Shown piece after piece: positions 11,274 through 22,839 of a stretch of DNA of 64,000 nucleotides. Each line of letters begins with the position of its first letter. The stretch's first letter is position 1. A model generated the notes under the pieces. The model worked only from the letters and a program-made list of their open reading frames with translations. It was not told where the DNA came from and did not search any database. Origin of the DNA: Pseudo-nitzschia pungens. Its lineage: Eukaryota; Bacillariophyta; Bacillariophyceae; Bacillariales; Bacillariaceae. Both the position numbers and the translations under genes were made by a program. Where the stretch lies: assembly GCA_037355855.1 (NCBI GenBank), contig CM074763.1, positions 930,001 to 994,000 on the forward strand, read 5' to 3'.

Positions 11274-11753
11274 ATGGACAAGGAGACAGAGACGCCAGCG
11301 GCGAAGCCCACATCTATGGAGCTGCCGGAAAATCGATTTGCACTGGAGTTGGAATTCGTTCAGTCCCTTGCGTCCCCTGCATATCTGCACTATCTAGCGA
11401 GTATGTCGAACGACGAAGGCCAATCCCTCCTCCTAGATCCTCGATTCAAAGAATTTCTGTTGTATCTACAAAGAACATGGAGCAATCCTGAGTACAGTCG
11501 GTATATAACCTACCCGCACTCTTTCTATTTCCTCGACTTACTGATCAACAACGACGCAGTGTGTCGAGAATTAGCGCAAGTTTCATTTCGAAACTTTTGT
11601 CACCAGCAACAATACTACGCCTGGCAGAATCGATTCGTTACTCTGTACGGCGGGGGTGAAAGAAAAGAAAATACGGAAGACGCAGAAACGAATAAAGATG
11701 GATCGCCGACAACTAATGCAGGCCAGCCCGACGTTGCGATGACTCCGAACTAA
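11274..11753 (+). CDS. MED31: Mediator complex subunit 31
   Basis: This single-exon gene encodes 159 residues. It contains the compact MED31/Soh1 domain from ~16 to 120, with the conserved core NRFALELEFVQSLASPAYL, LLYLQRTWSNPEYSRYI and YPHSFYFLDLL, ending in FCHQQQYYAWQNRF. MED31 is a middle-module subunit of Mediator that bridges transcription factors and RNA polymerase II in the nucleus. The length is close to other eukaryotic MED31 proteins (~125-160). The C-terminal ~40 residues are acidic, Thr/Asn-rich and probably disordered. The start ATG at 11274 lies 15 residues before the conserved core. It is convergent with ALG12. Confidence 0.95.
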   Translation: MDKETETPAAKPTSMELPENRFALELEFVQSLASPAYLHYLASMSNDEGQSLLLDPRFKEFLLYLQRTWSNPEYSRYITYPHSFYFLDLLINNDAVCRELAQVSFRNFCHQQQYYAWQNRFVTLYGGGERKENTEDAETNKDGSPTTNAGQPDVAMTPN

Positions 11754-11813
11754 TAAGCATACAAATTCTCGCCCTCTGTCAGAAAAGGCATGAAATTCAA
11801 CTATTGAACAATT

Positions 11814-13803
11814 TTAGTGATGAAAATTAGTCAATTGCCTACCCGAAGTATCAGTGCCGAACTGTATGATGATTCCCGAACTCGATGGATGAATGTTTTC
11901 CCTCAATTCCGCCACCCATTCTTCTCCAAGACAAAGACGGCATCCTCTGTTACAATCTTCCGTTGGTGAAGGCTGAGTCGAGGTTTCCCTTTCTGAATGT
12001 GTATTACTGTGAAGCCCGACTGACGAAACTATTCCTGGATCTTCTGATAGCAAGTGAGTGAACTGTTCGTATCCGCTGCTGCTTCGCCCAACCACAGAGT
12101 TGTCATCTTCGTAGCCATCCTTGCTGAATTTCCACTCGATGTTAGGTGTCGTAGTTTGAGCGGCTCGTTGCGCAAACAGAGAAACTCCCGACATGGCTGC
12201 GGCAACATCGATGTGTACATGGAGCGGGGGCACAGTACCATTGGAAGACACGAGAACATTGTGCACATGCGAGGACAGCGCTCCAAGGGCGTCACCTCCA
12301 CTGTAGTTTGATTTGCTCGTAGCTACAAATATCAAACTCCCTACAAGTGTCAGAAACATGAATATTAGCCCAGCCATGAAGCCGACTTGTGCAATCCATG
12401 AGGTGAAATGAACTTTTCCTTTGCTTTCGAGCCCAGTTGGAAACGCAAAATAACTGAGTTTTGACATTCCCACGGCTGCTCCCAAATTCAACATGGGCAA
12501 CGCGGGAAATATAAATCGCATCTCCTTGTGCCCCAAGAAAGAATATAAGACCACAAATCCAAAGATAGGAAGGAGGAATTGCAAACATTGTGCATCCAAC
12601 CAAAAAACAACTCTGTCGCGATCATTCGCAGTGTTTTGTGACTGTCGCCATCTTTTTTCGAAGACAACAACGTTTTCAACTATTCGAAATATCGATAGCG
12701 GCACCAACAATAGCGTCAACAACATGCTCTTGGGCAAGGCACTGGTAAAGTACCAGTGCCACGGAGAGAGCCCCCATTCTTTAGACTTCCCAAGGACAGT
12801 GTTGAAGTAGAAAACTTCTCCTTCCGGCCATAGTGGGCGTTGCCACAAGAGGCTATCTAGAGGAGTCGTAAGGACCAAAGAAATTATACCAGTCAGAATG
12901 CCAACTCTCAACGCGGAATAGATAGAAAGGTCCCGTCGAATCAGCCAAGACAATCCCAGGGTGCCCAAGAGGAGCAGCAAATCGCACCGAAAAACGGCAG
13001 TCCCAAAAACAATCAAAGCAGCTGCGGATTCTACTTTTCTTTCCACCCAATAGGAATAAGATTGCAGGACAATGGCCAATGCAAAGGTATTCGGAAGCAT
13101 TCGGCTCGAATAAAATGGCATATGAAACTGACACGCCGTGATGACCAATATCCACGCCCCCGTTGTCATTATTGCATTGGGTGTTTTCCACGGCGAAGAC
13201 GACGTTGATGCAGGTATTCTGTCAACTGCCAAGGCGAAGCGTACCCATCCCACAAAGTTGAGCGATAGCAGACAGAAACGAGCAAGAAATTGTACCAGCA
13301 TGGGGTCGACGTCAACGTTCAGTAGTAAACATGGCGACAAAATAATGCGGCAAAGAAAAGATAGGATTGCTGGTCCTGCGAAAGTGCGAGGAACAACTAC
13401 AACATGAAAAAAAACGAAAAACAACATAGAAAAGATAAGAATTGGTGCATTTTTCAACAAGCAGAAGCCAAACTAGAACTGCTATCGACAAAAGGAAATT
13501 TTCATCTCAAAAAAATCAAACGCATCTTTTTCCCACGGGTCGAAGACACTCCAAATCCAACCTACCCCCAGGATACTGCAAATGGTCGTAAGGTAGATCC
13601 GTTGACATTTCTTCGACGCGATTCCAAAGACTGTGATATCCTGCTCGTATAGCAGGTCCTACACCGTGATAATACAAGTCATGGGTCGCTTGCAATTGAA
13701 ACGATTCTTCGACCTTGCTGTGAGGGCACAGGACCAAGTCGAACACACTCGTTGCGAACAGGAAGCTTGCTGAAACCCAGAACCCAATCGTTGACCGAGT
13801 CAT
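11814..13803 (-). CDS. ALG12: ALG12-like dolichyl-P-mannose alpha-1,6-mannosyltransferase (GT22)
   Basis: Two exons, 13803-13566 and 13396-11814, are separated by a 169-bp intron. The splice restores the family motif [17 protein letters not shown]. The product has 606 residues. Conserved features include the luminal acidic loop [17 protein letters not shown] near residue 30, repeated hydrophobic membrane segments and the GT22 motif HKEMRF, compared with HKEQRF in relatives. ALG12 adds the eighth mannose to the lipid-linked oligosaccharide in the ER lumen during N-glycan assembly. ALG9 and PIG-B are related, but the YDH...PG and PRTF signatures favour ALG12. The C-terminal ~150 residues contain an extra luminal-type Ser/Thr-rich section. 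The ATG at 13803 directly precedes the first membrane segment. It is convergent with MED31, with only about 60 bp between stops. Confidence 0.88.
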
Positions 13804-15149
13804 CGTTGCGACTTTTCCACCTTTCCGCTTTCTTTCACCACAAAATGCAAGTCATCGATGTTCCAATGGAACTTGATGATGGGATTTCAGAGACGGAAAG
13901 AAAGTGTCATGCAGAACCTTTGCCCCGCAGCGTTTCACAACTGTGCTCTGCCATGGTTCATCGTTTCAGATCGATTTGGTTTTGGGTTGATTGGGAACGG
14001 TACGGAATCTTACTAGGCAGGTAAATTATTGGGTGCAGTTCGGGAAAAAATCCATTGTTGAATTGAATCGAACGAATCGCATTATGTATGCCCCCTATCC
14101 TTAATACTCATACAAACGCCTCCTACATTGCGGAAAACTACAAGAACAATAATATCAGTCTATCCACAACCAACAACAACACCTGTATCGTTTTGTTGAT
14201 TACAATGCAATCTCGACCCGTGTTGATTGCGAAGACAAACTGACTTGACTTGATTGTTTCACGGAATAGGTTTGAGCATAGGTTTGAGCAGTCATCCTAC
14301 GAGGAGTTCGTTCAAAAAATATGTATTCACCATACCTCTTCTTGCTTGTTGGCTCCTCGAGGAGTTCGTTCAAATATGTATTCACCATACCTCTTCTTGC
14401 TTGTTGGTTCCTCGCAATACAGTACTGGTAGTTGGAAATAATCCTATTCAATACAACGAAGTCTCAGTTTACGAGCTTATTTAAGGCCTGAACTACTGCA
14501 GACTAAGGCTTGAGAGACGATGCCATGCACTTGTGAAGGCGCGAACAAGTTCCAATCCCGACGATATGTGCAATATAGTAACTGTTCGTTCGCATCAGCG
14601 CATACTTTTCTGTTTTTCTTGGTCTTTGCACCGTGTCTTTTTGAGAGCACTTTCTGAGATGAGTTCCTTTTCTGATATCACTATCGAAGAGTGACGTTCT
14701 CATGATTGGCTCGGCGGTTGTCTTCTTCATTAAACTGGGCAGAACTTATGCAAGGCCTAGACCCTGTAAGATGTAGGGCTCCTCAATACGTAGTTTGGCA
14801 CTACTAGTATGTGCGAGTAACTTCCAAATTGTTTCACCGATTTCCAAACCGGAAGCGGAAGATAGAAGTGGCTACGGCGGTGTTGGAGCAAACGGTACTT
14901 TGTTCTTGGTTATGGTAAAATAATAATAGAGTGCAGAAGTACGTCGCTGAATTTGATTGATTCACCTGTCTACTTTTTCCACGATCGAAAGACATACGAT
15001 GCAAATTGATTCACATGTTATGACCAGTTTACTATTATTCAAAATAGATCGGGCAGTGGCTCCAGAACGGACAAAGGATACGGATTTTGTTTTCCGTCCA
15101 TTGGAGTCAGATTCGAATTTTTTGATTCCTTTTTGAACACCACGAGTTG
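13804..15149. other. Intergenic region between ALG12 start and UFD1 end
   Basis: This 1.3-kb region has no convincing gene. Short frames at 13752-14024 (+) and 14503-14730 (-) lack family similarity and look accidental. It holds the promoter side of ALG12 and the 3' flank of UFD1. A 56-58-bp direct duplication sits at 14300-14413. No tRNA-like B box was seen. Confidence 0.55.
14300..14413. repeat. Tandem duplication of a ~57-bp intergenic segment
   Basis: Copy 1 (14300-14357) and copy 2 (14358-14413) both begin CGAGGAGTTCGTTCAAA and run through a shared ATGTATTCACCATACCTC core to a TTGTTGG-CTCCT/TTCCT end. They differ by a short A-run indel and a few substitutions. An 11-bp duplication (AGGTTTGAGCA) lies just upstream at 14270-14290. 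This is probably a recent slippage or unequal-exchange event. Confidence 0.85.
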
Positions 15150-16640
15150 CTAGAACGTGTTTGCCGACCCCTTGAAAGCGGTGTTTTTCTTTAAGCGCGA
15201 GTATTTCGACCCGACCTTTGTCTTGCGCTTCGACGCGGGAGCGGCCGTCGACGAAGCCTTTTGAACGGCGTTCGCATCCGGAGCTACTTCTTCTCCCAGG
15301 AGATTCTTTCCGCTGGACGCCATCATCTTTTGGGCTCCCGCCGAAGCAGATGCCGCCAATGCCTCGGCACGTCTCGCTGCCGCCTCTGCTCGCAGCTTGC
15401 GAACGTCCACTTCGTTGCCGTTTTTGTCCCTCAAGCCGGACGGGGACTTTCCGTCCAGTCGAGCTCCGTCTCCGGCATTGACGGCCCAATAATCGACTTT
15501 CGGTGCAACCTGCGGAATGGCAGCATTCCGCTGGACTCCGGTGCGTCCGGTGCGCTCCGCTAGCATCGCGGTGGATGGACCATCTGCTTCTTCGTTATCT
15601 TCCGGTCGAAGGATCTCTCCGTTGACGATTCGCGTTCCTTTTGGTTTGTTGTCATCGTCGTCGTCGGCGTTGGCTCCCGTTGTTGCATCCAAATTGGTTG
15701 CGGACGACGTTGTTGACATTGTTGTGGGACTCGCCGACCCACCATTGGCAGAAGCACTCGCTTTTCCGCTGTAATCGGGTTCTTTGTAACCAACGGGTGC
15801 GTCAAAGTCTACGTTACAATCGGTTTCGATAATACAAGCGGCGTCCTGGGGTTCCACTTCCTTCAGTTCGAAATGATAGTTCTTGTTGTTGTATGGCAGC
15901 TGAATAATGTCTCCCTTCGTGACGCAACTGAAATTCCTCAGAGCATGTTCCAGAACGGCACGCGGGTTCGAAATCTCCAAGAAGTCGACCGACTGCGGTT
16001 GCAACTTGACAAAGGTTGCCTTGGGCAAACTGACGTTGGTTACCGTTATCACCGCTCCCTCTTCGATCAACAAGTTTTGCATCATCCAAAACGGAATGTA
16101 ACAGGTTCCTTCTTCGGCGGTGAATTCTAGCACACCGCTGTGCGTAATTTTGTTGTCGACGCTCGACGACAATTTGAAAAGCATGGGATAATCGACCTGC
16201 AGCCGCGCCAACGTGTCAAACGCCGATGGCGGCAATAATATTTTGTCTCCTTTCTAAAATGACATCCCCGTGGAAACATTCAGGTTGTTGCCAGTGTTTT
16301 GTTGGCATTTTTTGGCAAACATTTTTTTTTAAAAAAACAACGAATTCGTTGCCAGTGTCAAAAGTGAGAGTGAATCAATCGTGCAGAGTTTGATAGCTCC
16401 ATCGTGTTGCCTCGTCCCCAAAACAGCATTTTCCGAATCGAAATTTTGTCGACTTTGGAATAACTGCACCCGAGTAAAGAGGAAGAACACCACAGGGAAG
16501 CAACGTACCTCTAAATCGGGCTTGTCGGCGTACGCTACGCTGTAGCAGTGATATTGTTCTTCGAAACGACGATTGGCGTTGTACCCACCGCCAAATCCCC
16601 CTACCCCGTAGCCGCCGTAACCTCCACCAAAGAAACTCAT
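15150..16640 (-). CDS. UFD1: Ubiquitin fusion degradation protein 1 (host cytosolic UFD1)
   Basis: Two exons, 16640-16509 and 16253-15150, join at DKPDLE|KGDKILLPPSAFD with an intron of 255 bp. The product has 411 residues. A Gly/Tyr-rich N terminus precedes the conserved UFD1 double-psi barrel domain (~27-205), including PMLFKLSS, GVLEFTAEEGTCYIPFWMM and NPRAVLEHALRNFSCVTKGD. A variable tail follows. UFD1 with NPL4 is the substrate adaptor of CDC48/p97, extracting ubiquitinated proteins from ER membranes and complexes. Organisms with red complex plastids also carry a symbiont-specific copy with a signal peptide for the periplastid import machinery. This one has no signal peptide, so it is more likely the host cytosolic form. 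The start ATG at 16640 is well placed. Confidence 0.93.
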
Positions 16641-17231
16641 GACTGTAATACCGATGTGACTTGGAATGCAGTTGCGATTTTCGCTTTGTCAACTAGTGCT
16701 CTCGTTCTCGTTCCCTGCCTGTGATTACAGTATCGGTGTCTAGCTTCGGTCTGTTGTCACTTACTACCTTCTTGATTGGAAAAAGCATTACTTTTTCGCG
16801 TTTCGTTCTTCTTTCGCAGAAAAAAGTGTTTCGCCGTGGAGTTTCGAATGAGATCGATGTCCATCGTTGATTGATGAGGTATGTTTAAGCTTGCGAGTGT
16901 GAACTAATTACCGGTATTCAATACGTTAGTTGGGTTTCAGAACAAACATTTGGGGGGAATGAATTTCTTCCCTTTTTGGCGACGGCGCGTCCATTTTTTC
17001 AAAAGTTCAATGATGCAGAAATCATTGCGACAAACCTTCCGACGGGATTAGCTCATCAAAATCCCAGATCACGGATCATGGAACACGAAACGACGAGAAA
17101 GGGATCATGCATCATCGTACCGGTAATTACCCATTACGGCATACGAACTTCAAGTCGGGGCTGCAGTCAACATCGCATTTGGATTTTGGGTTAGTAGTAC
17201 GGTATGCTGAGGGGCACCAAGTCTGATCACC
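16641..17231. other. Divergent intergenic region, UFD1 / small membrane protein
   Basis: This 591-bp region lies between divergent genes. It includes a TTACCGGTATTC motif near 16910 and another CGTACCGGTAATTACC near 17117. No coding or structured RNA gene was recognised; the plus-strand frame at 16976-17194 has no support. Confidence 0.5.
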
Positions 17232-17813
17232 ATGACACTATCGAACAAGAGCTTTCACCTGGGGATATACTGCGTTCTGAGCTTCATGTTGCTTTCCGTA
17301 TCTTCCTTTCAGAGCAGCTACAACGTGAACATTTCATCCCGACCGACAAAAACAACAAATCCTGATCGGCAATCTCGAACGAGTTTGAGTCGAACGATAT
17401 TTCGATGCGACAGCCACAAAAGGAATAGGAATGTTGCCGTGTCCCTTTCCAACGACAGCAATTCGCAAAAGGCCAACACCGATTACAACGACGATGCGTT
17501 CGGGTTCATCTTTCTGGGGGGCTTTGTCGTGACGCAGGACCCCCTCTTTGCCGGCACGTTTCTGCTGTTTTCGGCCATCGCCGCCATTGCGACACGCAAC
17601 GGCAAACTGCCCGCCACAAACGCCGTGCCGGCAGCGGTGGCTGGATTCACGCTGATCGCATCGCTGTTGCTCCCCAGAGACCAATTGTACCAGTTGTTGA
17701 CGATGCAAAGACCCGAACCGTCGTTGCCCGTGGACGCTTCCTGGATCCAGGTGGGATTCTGCACCGTATCCATGCTGTACGGCTTTCTCCTGTCATCTTC
17801 CGACGAACAATAA
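17232..17813 (+). CDS. Small membrane protein with signal peptide, possible plastid protein
   Basis: This single-exon gene encodes 193 residues. The N terminus (residues ~1-28) has a hydrophobic signal-peptide core ending in LLSVSSFQS, which resembles the Phe-containing cleavage region of diatom bipartite plastid signals, though less strictly than ASAFAP. A basic, Ser/Thr/Arg-rich segment follows (~29-80). Then come two to three hydrophobic helices: FGFIFLGGFVVTQDPLFAG (~94-112), a TFLLFSAIAAIA stretch, and an alanine/valine-rich helix around 140. The last ~40 residues include a further hydrophobic stretch. No known enzyme motif is visible and the family is unrecognised. Topology and plastid location are inferred. 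The gene is convergent with the PPR gene, about 155 bp apart. Confidence 0.7.
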   Translation: MTLSNKSFHLGIYCVLSFMLLSVSSFQSSYNVNISSRPTKTTNPDRQSRTSLSRTIFRCDSHKRNRNVAVSLSNDSNSQKANTDYNDDAFGFIFLGGFVVTQDPLFAGTFLLFSAIAAIATRNGKLPATNAVPAAVAGFTLIASLLLPRDQLYQLLTMQRPEPSLPVDASWIQVGFCTVSMLYGFLLSSSDEQ

Positions 17814-17968
17814 ATGAGCTACTACTTCTACAGAGCTAGTTTTGAATGGCAGAGACCAAAGCGGTATGGCAGCACATTTGAATAGAAAATGCTTTGCTGT
17901 ACATTTTATCCATACCTAATAGAAAAATATTGTCACCGGTGCAACATCGGTTAAGCTAGTCTCACCGA

Positions 17969-20900
17969 TTATCCTCCGCTGATCCATCCCCTCGAAGCAA
18001 GTTGACCGTAGAAGTCACTGTCGGAACTCTCTCGATAAGCGTTTATCACATTCCAAACAGCATCCTCGTACAGCGACTCTTTCCTGGCCGAGAACTTTCG
18101 CTTTTTGCTTTCTTCGACCTTATCCAAGAACTGCGTCAGCATCACGTCGGCTAATGCATGCCCCTTTTCATCGTTTCTCCTCAACCAAGCTTCGATGACA
18201 GGACTATAAGTTCTACCGTCGGGCTTGATTCCATAAACTTCCATTTGATCTAGCAGTGCCTGCGCCCTATCAGCAGTATTTTCGCTGTCCCTATCTTCGA
18301 CAACAGCTGCAATGGCATTGTTGAAAGACACGATGTCGGGTCGCACTTCGTTTCTTCCCGAGTCGGCCAGTTCTTCCATTCGATACAGCAATTCTTCTGC
18401 TTTTTTGCTCGCGCTGCCCTCGTTCCGATAGGCCAATATAACGGCGTTGAAACTTCTTCGACTCGGTCGCATGTCCTCGTCGCCCGATTGATACAACGAT
18501 TCCATTTCTGTCAATAACTCCTCCGCATGGGCACCGGCCCCTACCATGTTGCTACGGGCTATGGCATCCATCACTGCATTGTAAACGATGGTGTGAGGCT
18601 TTGCGTAATCATGTCCCTTGGCAAATAATCTTACATTTCGCTGCAGAAGGTTTACGGCCTTTTCGGCACCTTCATCGGTAGCAGTCTTAGCCCAAGCTTG
18701 CAATATCGCAGAGTAAAACACGGCATTTGGTTTCAATGCTTCGTTTCCATTGCGGAATGACCCCTCAACAAAACGCAACAGTTCATCTGCTCTCTCCAAA
18801 CTCATTTCACCACATTTTGTATAACAATCAACCACTGTCGCATACGTTACTATATCTGGTTTCAAGCGATCGTCTGAGGAGCTTTCCATCAATGCCAAAA
18901 TATCCTCTACCTTTGTCATCACGTCTGGTTGCTGGCTTTTGGCAAGAGCGTTGAGAACGGTGTTGTATACGACCCTATCTGGTTCGAGATGTTCCAACCT
19001 GAAGCATATCTTTGTAGTGGCTCATCCGTTCCAACAGGACATCGCATCGCTCCTCGGCGTCCGAAATACCCGCCTTTGCATACGTGTCAAATATTCCAAG
19101 AAAAGTAATCTTGTCCGGCTGTGCCGTCTTTTCACCGCTAAGATATTTTGCTTCCAATTGAGTCAGAAGGGAATCGACGGAGTCCGGAGCATCCTCGTGG
19201 CCGGATTTTGCATACGCTGAAATGACGGAGTTGCACAATTTTGTTATACTGAAATTTCTCCGTTGACGACTGGGAGGAAGCCTAAGTACATCTTTGAACA
19301 ACTTTTCAGCTTTGGACGCGGCTCCTGGAAGTCGGGTCTTAGACCAGCCATGAATCAAGGTGGAATACGTTACTGAATCAGGATATCGAATTTGGCTGAA
19401 TAGGTCTTCTGCTCTGACCATTGCATCTCGGGTCCCGACATTAACCCAGATGTTGATGATTGTGTTGTCTTTGCAATACGTGGACAGTAGAACGGCAAAT
19501 GAGTAGGCTGAAAAGCATCAACAACGGCAACAGCGATTGGACTATCAAACTTACATGTCAAATTATTTGGGTGAATAGATCTCATTCGCATACTCTCGAA
19601 GATTTCAGTTGCTTTCTCAGCTATTTTGAGTGAATCTTTCGTCTCGTTCCTCAACAATTTCTTCTGAATCAAAGATAAAGTTTTAATTGCGGTCGTGTAG
19701 GACACACAATCAGGTCTCTCCCATTCTTTGGGTGACGTTTCCAATCTCTTGATAAGATTTACTGCTGCATCAATTTTTCCGTATGTAGCATAGATGTTCA
19801 AAACGTGATTGTATGTTGTTGTTTCTGGTTCAAGATAGGCGTGTCCAGCTTGTACTAGGTCATTCATTTCTTTCAGTACTTGTTGTATTCGATCCTCGGG
19901 ATCGTCGCCGTCAGGATCCGATTGAGCTAAGGATTTCAGAACGCAATGAAACCAAATCTTGGAAGGTGTTAGTGCAATTTGGTCGCCCTTCTGATGATGC
20001 TGCTGTTGATGCTGATACCATTGCACTAGCTTTCGTAGCATCTCATTAGATTTCTTGATATTCCCGTCGGCAGAATACAAATTGAAGAGTGTATTGTATG
20101 TCTTCCGGTCCGGAACCACCGGTGTGCCTTCGTCATCTAAGTAATCAAACGCCCATTTTTCTAATGTGCGCCACTCTTCCGAATCTTTAGGTATCGTTTC
20201 AAGGATCATATTCTTTGTATACGTGGTGGGAAAGAGACGGGTTTCTTGAAGTTCGCGATACAAACTCAGAATAATTTCTTGGTCCTTCGATGACCGCATG
20301 CGATTGCCCCATCTGTTTTGATTTTTCACAACTTGGTTGGAATACGCTTCGATCACTGTATTGTAGGAATAAATGGTTGGAGAAAGATGTGGAAAGGTTT
20401 CGGATAACTCTTTCATCTTTTCCAACAAAGCCATAGCCCGCCTGGGAGCGAAACGATCCTTCTGTGCGTTCTTTGCGTGTGAACCCATCACAGCATGAAA
20501 GCTAACGATATCAGGGAATTGGTCTAATCTAACATCGTCGGGTTCGATGTTCTCCTTTTGATGATCTTTCTGCTCGTGTCTCTTCTGCATCAAAGACGAT
20601 ATACCGCTTCCGCCGTTTTCGTTTTCCTCAATCATGTCCATGATCGCTTCATCCAACCGCTTCTCGGCTAAATCAATGCCACTCTGTGTCTTTCTCAATC
20701 GAAATATATCACTATTGAGTCTTCTCCTTACGGGTCTGTTGTTAGGGCGGTTCCATTTAGGGTGACGTTGCCTCGATGCTTGATCCGATGGTTTTCTTGT
20801 CGATCGGACGATTGTACCGAGACCTTGCCAATAAATTCTTCCAACCGGTGATGAATGTTTCGAACGAAATGATGATAGATGTGACTGGAAGCCCATTGCA

Positions 20901-20995
20901 TGATGGCAGCGCTGGTGTTGGTCTTCGTGGACAAAGATGAACCACAGGAAAAGTATGCTACCCAATTTCAACCGATAATTCGACGACGACATCAT
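17969..20995 (-). CDS. Pentatricopeptide repeat protein with an apparent single-base frameshift
   Basis: The model uses exon 1 (20995-19555), an 86-bp intron and exon 2 (19468-17969). The splice restores a canonical repeat start, NNLT|YNTIINIW. Total length is about 979 residues if one extra base at about 18998-18999 (a CC pair on the plus strand) is ignored. At that point the frame moves from ...SHYKDMLQ to LEHLEPDRVVYNTVLNALAKS, which is continuous PPR sequence. Many degenerate 35-residue PPR units are visible, with signatures such as DIVSFHAVMG, TTYNHVLNIYATYG, DIVTYATVVDCYTKCG and TIVYNAVMDAIARS. PPR proteins bind organellar RNA in a sequence-specific way and act in processing, editing or translation. 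The N terminus (from the ATG at 20995) has a hydrophobic, signal-like stretch followed by AMGFQSH, consistent with organelle import, possibly the plastid. The target RNA is unknown. Confidence 0.82.
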
Positions 20996-21779
20996 TATTT
21001 TTTCGAGTCGTTGCTGTCTTCGTTGATAAAGATCCCTCGGGGAAATTGAGGAAGAATTGAATTTCGAAAACAACAGGATCGTTAAACACAGCTATTGCAT
21101 TTTCCACTAAGAACGTGTTAATCGTTACAACGTCGTGCCTGGGATGAGATGGGCATTCGATTTAGGGAGATGCAGCGGCGAATCTTTTTTCAGAAAACAT
21201 TGCTGTATAATATTATGATCTATCTGGTGGATGTTGAACAAAATGAAGTGACGATCACAGATACCGGTAGATCATGATTCCTGATGATTGTTGTCGACTG
21301 GAACTTCACGTTTTACGTTTTAGAATGATTATGGCTTCATGCTCTTGGGAGAAACAATTCAATCACTAATGCCTACTGACTCACGAGTTATCACGGTAGC
21401 CCAAAATCTGTATTTTCTGATGACATCCTTGTTTTATGTTTTTAACGTTAAGTAAGGTTTACCCGACGTGTATTTGTACCCGGATGAAAATACCAGCAGA
21501 AAGATGTGGGAAGAGAATGCCGATAATCAAATCAGAAATTCTCACTCCGACACGACACGAAATTGCACAAAAAGCTCGTTATTCGACATTTTCTAACACA
21601 TACGTAACAGTAATTACTGTACCTTACAACTCCATTGTGATGTAGTGTGACGAGCGTCGCGTTTTCAGTCGATATCTCAAAAAATCAATCATAGTGTCGA
21701 AGACGACAGAAGAGATCATTGTCTCATTCTCCTCATAAATATCTGACACTCACTTTTGAAACATCGACTGTTTACAACA
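20996..21779. other. Divergent intergenic region, PPR / thioredoxin
   Basis: This 784-bp region lies between divergent genes. One ATACCGGTAGATC motif occurs near 21262. The 69-codon frame at 21436-21645 shows no family similarity and is not annotated. Otherwise the sequence is AT-rich with no recognised element. Confidence 0.5.
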
Positions 21780-22571
21780 ATGAATTCTTGGATTGTACTC
21801 GTAGCTCTCTGTGCAATGGAAGTGGGATCATCGTTTTCACTCGCCCCCGCTCTGCCTTGTCGTCATCCCACTCCAATGGGAAAGACTCATCTCTTCCAGA
21901 GCTCCATCGCCGTACAAGAAGAGCACTACTCACAGGGTCGACGCGAACCTGATGTCAAGAAATCTCGCATCCAGGTGTGCAAACCAGATTCAAAACGCAA
22001 TGTATACGAACCGGCGAGTAGACGCAATACGGTCACAACTCGTCAAGGAGCGCCATCAGATGTTGGAATGGATGCCGAGGCACAACTTGCTATCCTTCGC
22101 TCAAAGACATTAAAGGAACTGAAACTAGCGTGTTCCCGACGAAATATCCAGTATGGAAAGTTTTCAGAATCAGAAGAATACGTCCAAGCTATTATGGAAG
22201 ACATGGAGAAGGCATGGGCTTTCTCTGTAACCGGATTGTTACAACCCGGTGGCGTGACTGAGGTGACGTCAGAGCAACTGGACCAGGAAATGACTCGCAA
22301 AGATACTTTGATCCTCGTGGATGTTTTCGCAACCTGGTGTGGCCCATGTCGCGTCATCCTCCCGCAACTCCAAGTGGCCGCCCAAAAAATGGTCGATGAC
22401 AAAGTTAGAGTGGTGAAGATCGATGCTGAGAAGCATTCTGACTGGGTTGGAAGGTACGAAGTCGAGGGTCTTCCAACGATGTTGTTGATCAAGGAAGGCA
22501 GCGTCGTGGATCGATTAGAGGGAGCGTACGTAACAAATGAGATAGTTGACTTTGTGCAACAGCACAATTAG
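21780..22571 (+). CDS. Plastid-targeted thioredoxin with N-terminal extension
   Basis: This single-exon gene encodes 263 residues. The ATG at 21780 begins a signal peptide (MNSWIVLVALCAMEVGSS) followed by FSLAP, close to the ASAFAP plastid motif. A basic transit-like region runs to ~95. Residues ~100-145 form a helical segment (LKELKLACSRRNIQYGKFSE) that resembles the SAP-like fold seen in MANF C-termini and some plastid proteins. The thioredoxin fold occupies ~160-263, with active site WCGPC at 186-190 and the cis-Pro motif GLPTMLL. It should reduce disulphides on plastid targets, using ferredoxin-thioredoxin reductase if it is m-type. The type (m, y or other) cannot be fixed. It is convergent with the CREG-like gene. 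Confidence 0.9.
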   Translation: MNSWIVLVALCAMEVGSSFSLAPALPCRHPTPMGKTHLFQSSIAVQEEHYSQGRREPDVKKSRIQVCKPDSKRNVYEPASRRNTVTTRQGAPSDVGMDAEAQLAILRSKTLKELKLACSRRNIQYGKFSESEEYVQAIMEDMEKAWAFSVTGLLQPGGVTEVTSEQLDQEMTRKDTLILVDVFATWCGPCRVILPQLQVAAQKMVDDKVRVVKIDAEKHSDWVGRYEVEGLPTMLLIKEGSVVDRLEGAYVTNEIVDFVQQHN

Positions 22572-22839
22572 CTCGACAAGACGACGCCTAGTTTTTGTCA
22601 GCGTTTTTGAATTGGAATCAGGTTCAAAAAACTGCATTGTATGATTCGAATTTTGTACAGTATGATTTAAAATAATACATAAACACTATAATAGAATCCA
22701 TTAGAAAAACGAAAAATACAAGATGGTGTTCAAGCACTTGATCAAAATAACATATATTGTCTTGTAGTCCGTATTATTGTGAACGCTCCTTTTGGGCATT
22801 ATGGAATATACGGTAGAACAGCCTTACAAGTCAGCTCCT

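Noticed and set aside
18975..19000. A tiny intron to explain the PPR-1 frame change
   Set aside because: The only GT...AG pair is 20 nt apart and does not restore the frame; a one-base step does.
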